Of a DNA stretch of 64,000 bases, positions 63,981-64,000 are shown one piece after another. The notes beneath the pieces were generated by a model that saw nothing but the letters and a program-made list of their open reading frames with translations, made no database searches and was not told where the DNA came from. The stretch comes from Luzula sylvatica (taxonomy: Eukaryota > Streptophyta > Magnoliopsida > Poales > Juncaceae). The position numbers were made by a program, and so were the translations under genes. Position 1 is the first letter of the stretch. Every line of letters begins with the position of its first letter. The stretch is taken from positions 930,001-994,000 of the forward strand of contig CAMPEJ010000004.1 in the NCBI GenBank assembly GCA_946800325.1, given 5' to 3'.

Positions 63981-64000
63981 GAAAAACAAACTTTCTTAGC
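63981..64000 (+). repeat. Partial monomer at the window edge
   Basis: These are the first 20 bp of monomer 517. It has C20, so it is probably a C20/T101 (M14-like) monomer, as expected from the 23-monomer repeat of 61129. The array continues past the window on both sides. Confidence 0.97.

Larger units (their letters stand above)
1..64000 (+). repeat. 124-bp satellite DNA array, 516 tandem monomers
   Basis: The whole window is a head-to-tail array of one 124-bp monomer, always in the same orientation. Monomer n starts at 124(n-1)+1 minus the number of earlier deletions (1 after 793, 2 after 4511, 3 after 11543, 4 after 44627). The last full monomer ends at 63980, and 516 x 124 - 4 = 63980 agrees exactly. 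No gap, inversion or foreign insertion was seen. Landmarks along the monomer are 'gaaaaacaaac' at 1-11, 'ttagtgtttgtaaatttt' at 16-33, 'gttatgtggtaaaagatacg' at 42-61, 'atgatctcaaaatacg' at 68-83, 'aactcccc' at 91-98 and 'gattgttttgaatc' at 111-124. GC is about 29%. Such arrays are typical of eukaryotic (peri)centromeric heterochromatin; that role is inferred, not shown here. Confidence 0.99.

Noticed and set aside
1..64000. Short ORFs across monomers on either strand
   Set aside because: The consensus has stops in every frame, and frames rotate because 124 is not a multiple of 3. The longest consensus open run is about 165 nt. Any longer run comes from single variants that remove a stop and has no start, RBS or domain support.
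1..64000. CRISPR array (regular repeats with spacers)
   Set aside because: There is no repeat/spacer alternation: the whole 124-bp unit is repeated with point variants, and nothing like unique 25-40 bp spacers is present.
1..64000. Assembly collapse or artificial repetition as an explanation for the array
   Set aside because: Copies differ by many linked private variants and units of several lengths, which artificial repetition would not produce. Copy number of near-identical blocks (7-mer, 8-mer, 66-mer) could still be misassembled and needs long-read support.

Overview
The window is one uninterrupted, gene-free satellite DNA array. A monomer of 124 bp is repeated head to tail on one strand from base 1 to base 64000. 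I count 516 complete monomers plus a 20-bp partial one. Only four net single-base deletions (near 793, 4511, 11543 and 44627) disturb the 124-bp register. The consensus is AT-rich (36 G/C of 124, about 29% by hand count). It carries stop codons in all frames of both strands. I found no gene, RNA gene, transposon, CRISPR array, promoter or inversion. This points to a eukaryotic, probably centromeric or pericentromeric, block from a long-read assembly. The species cannot be read from the sequence. My best guess, from monomer length alone and from memory, is the 124-bp Lusy1 holocentromere satellite of Luzula sylvatica (woodrush); I could not check this.

The information lies in the substitutions. 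Monomers fall into about 30 recognisable types, defined by linked single-base variants, and the types recur in a fixed order. This is a higher-order repeat (HOR) with a main period of 30 monomers (3720 bp). I number the types M0 to M29 from the reference copy at 23806-27525; in 'X49', X is the base at monomer position 49. Monomer position 1 is the g of 'gaaaaac' at base 1. The best ruler is M0, which has C25 ('tttctaaa'). It occurs 23 times, at intervals of 16, 14, 30, 23, 28, 16, 12, 16, 21, 30, 29, 30, 8, 8, 29, 30, 8, 28, 30, 8, 41 and 15 monomers.

Layout: (1) 1-9422, a mosaic with a 10-monomer block present three times, leading into a full 30-mer at 5703-9422. (2) 9423-23805, units of 23, 28 (16+12), 28-like and 21 monomers; part of this is a displaced copy of 7.2-11.3 kb. 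(3) 23806-34841, three consecutive 30/29/30-mers, the most regular part. (4) 34842-36825, an 8-mer derivative HOR present twice. (5) 36826-40421, a 29-mer with scrambled 2- and 3-monomer microduplications. (6) 40298-56416, a supra-HOR of 66 monomers (about 8.18 kb offset) present twice. (7) 53441-58152, a 19-mer tandem pair overlapping the previous block. (8) 58153-64000, a return to types resembling the left end, with a 7-mer (868 bp) tandem pair and a 23-mer (2852 bp) repeat running off the window.

Together these nested periods (7, 8, 19, 23, 28, 30 and 66 monomers, all in exact 124-bp register) read as a record of repeated in-register unequal exchange or replication-slippage amplification. 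I see no protein-coding or RNA-based system. The unusual object here is the multi-level HOR itself.
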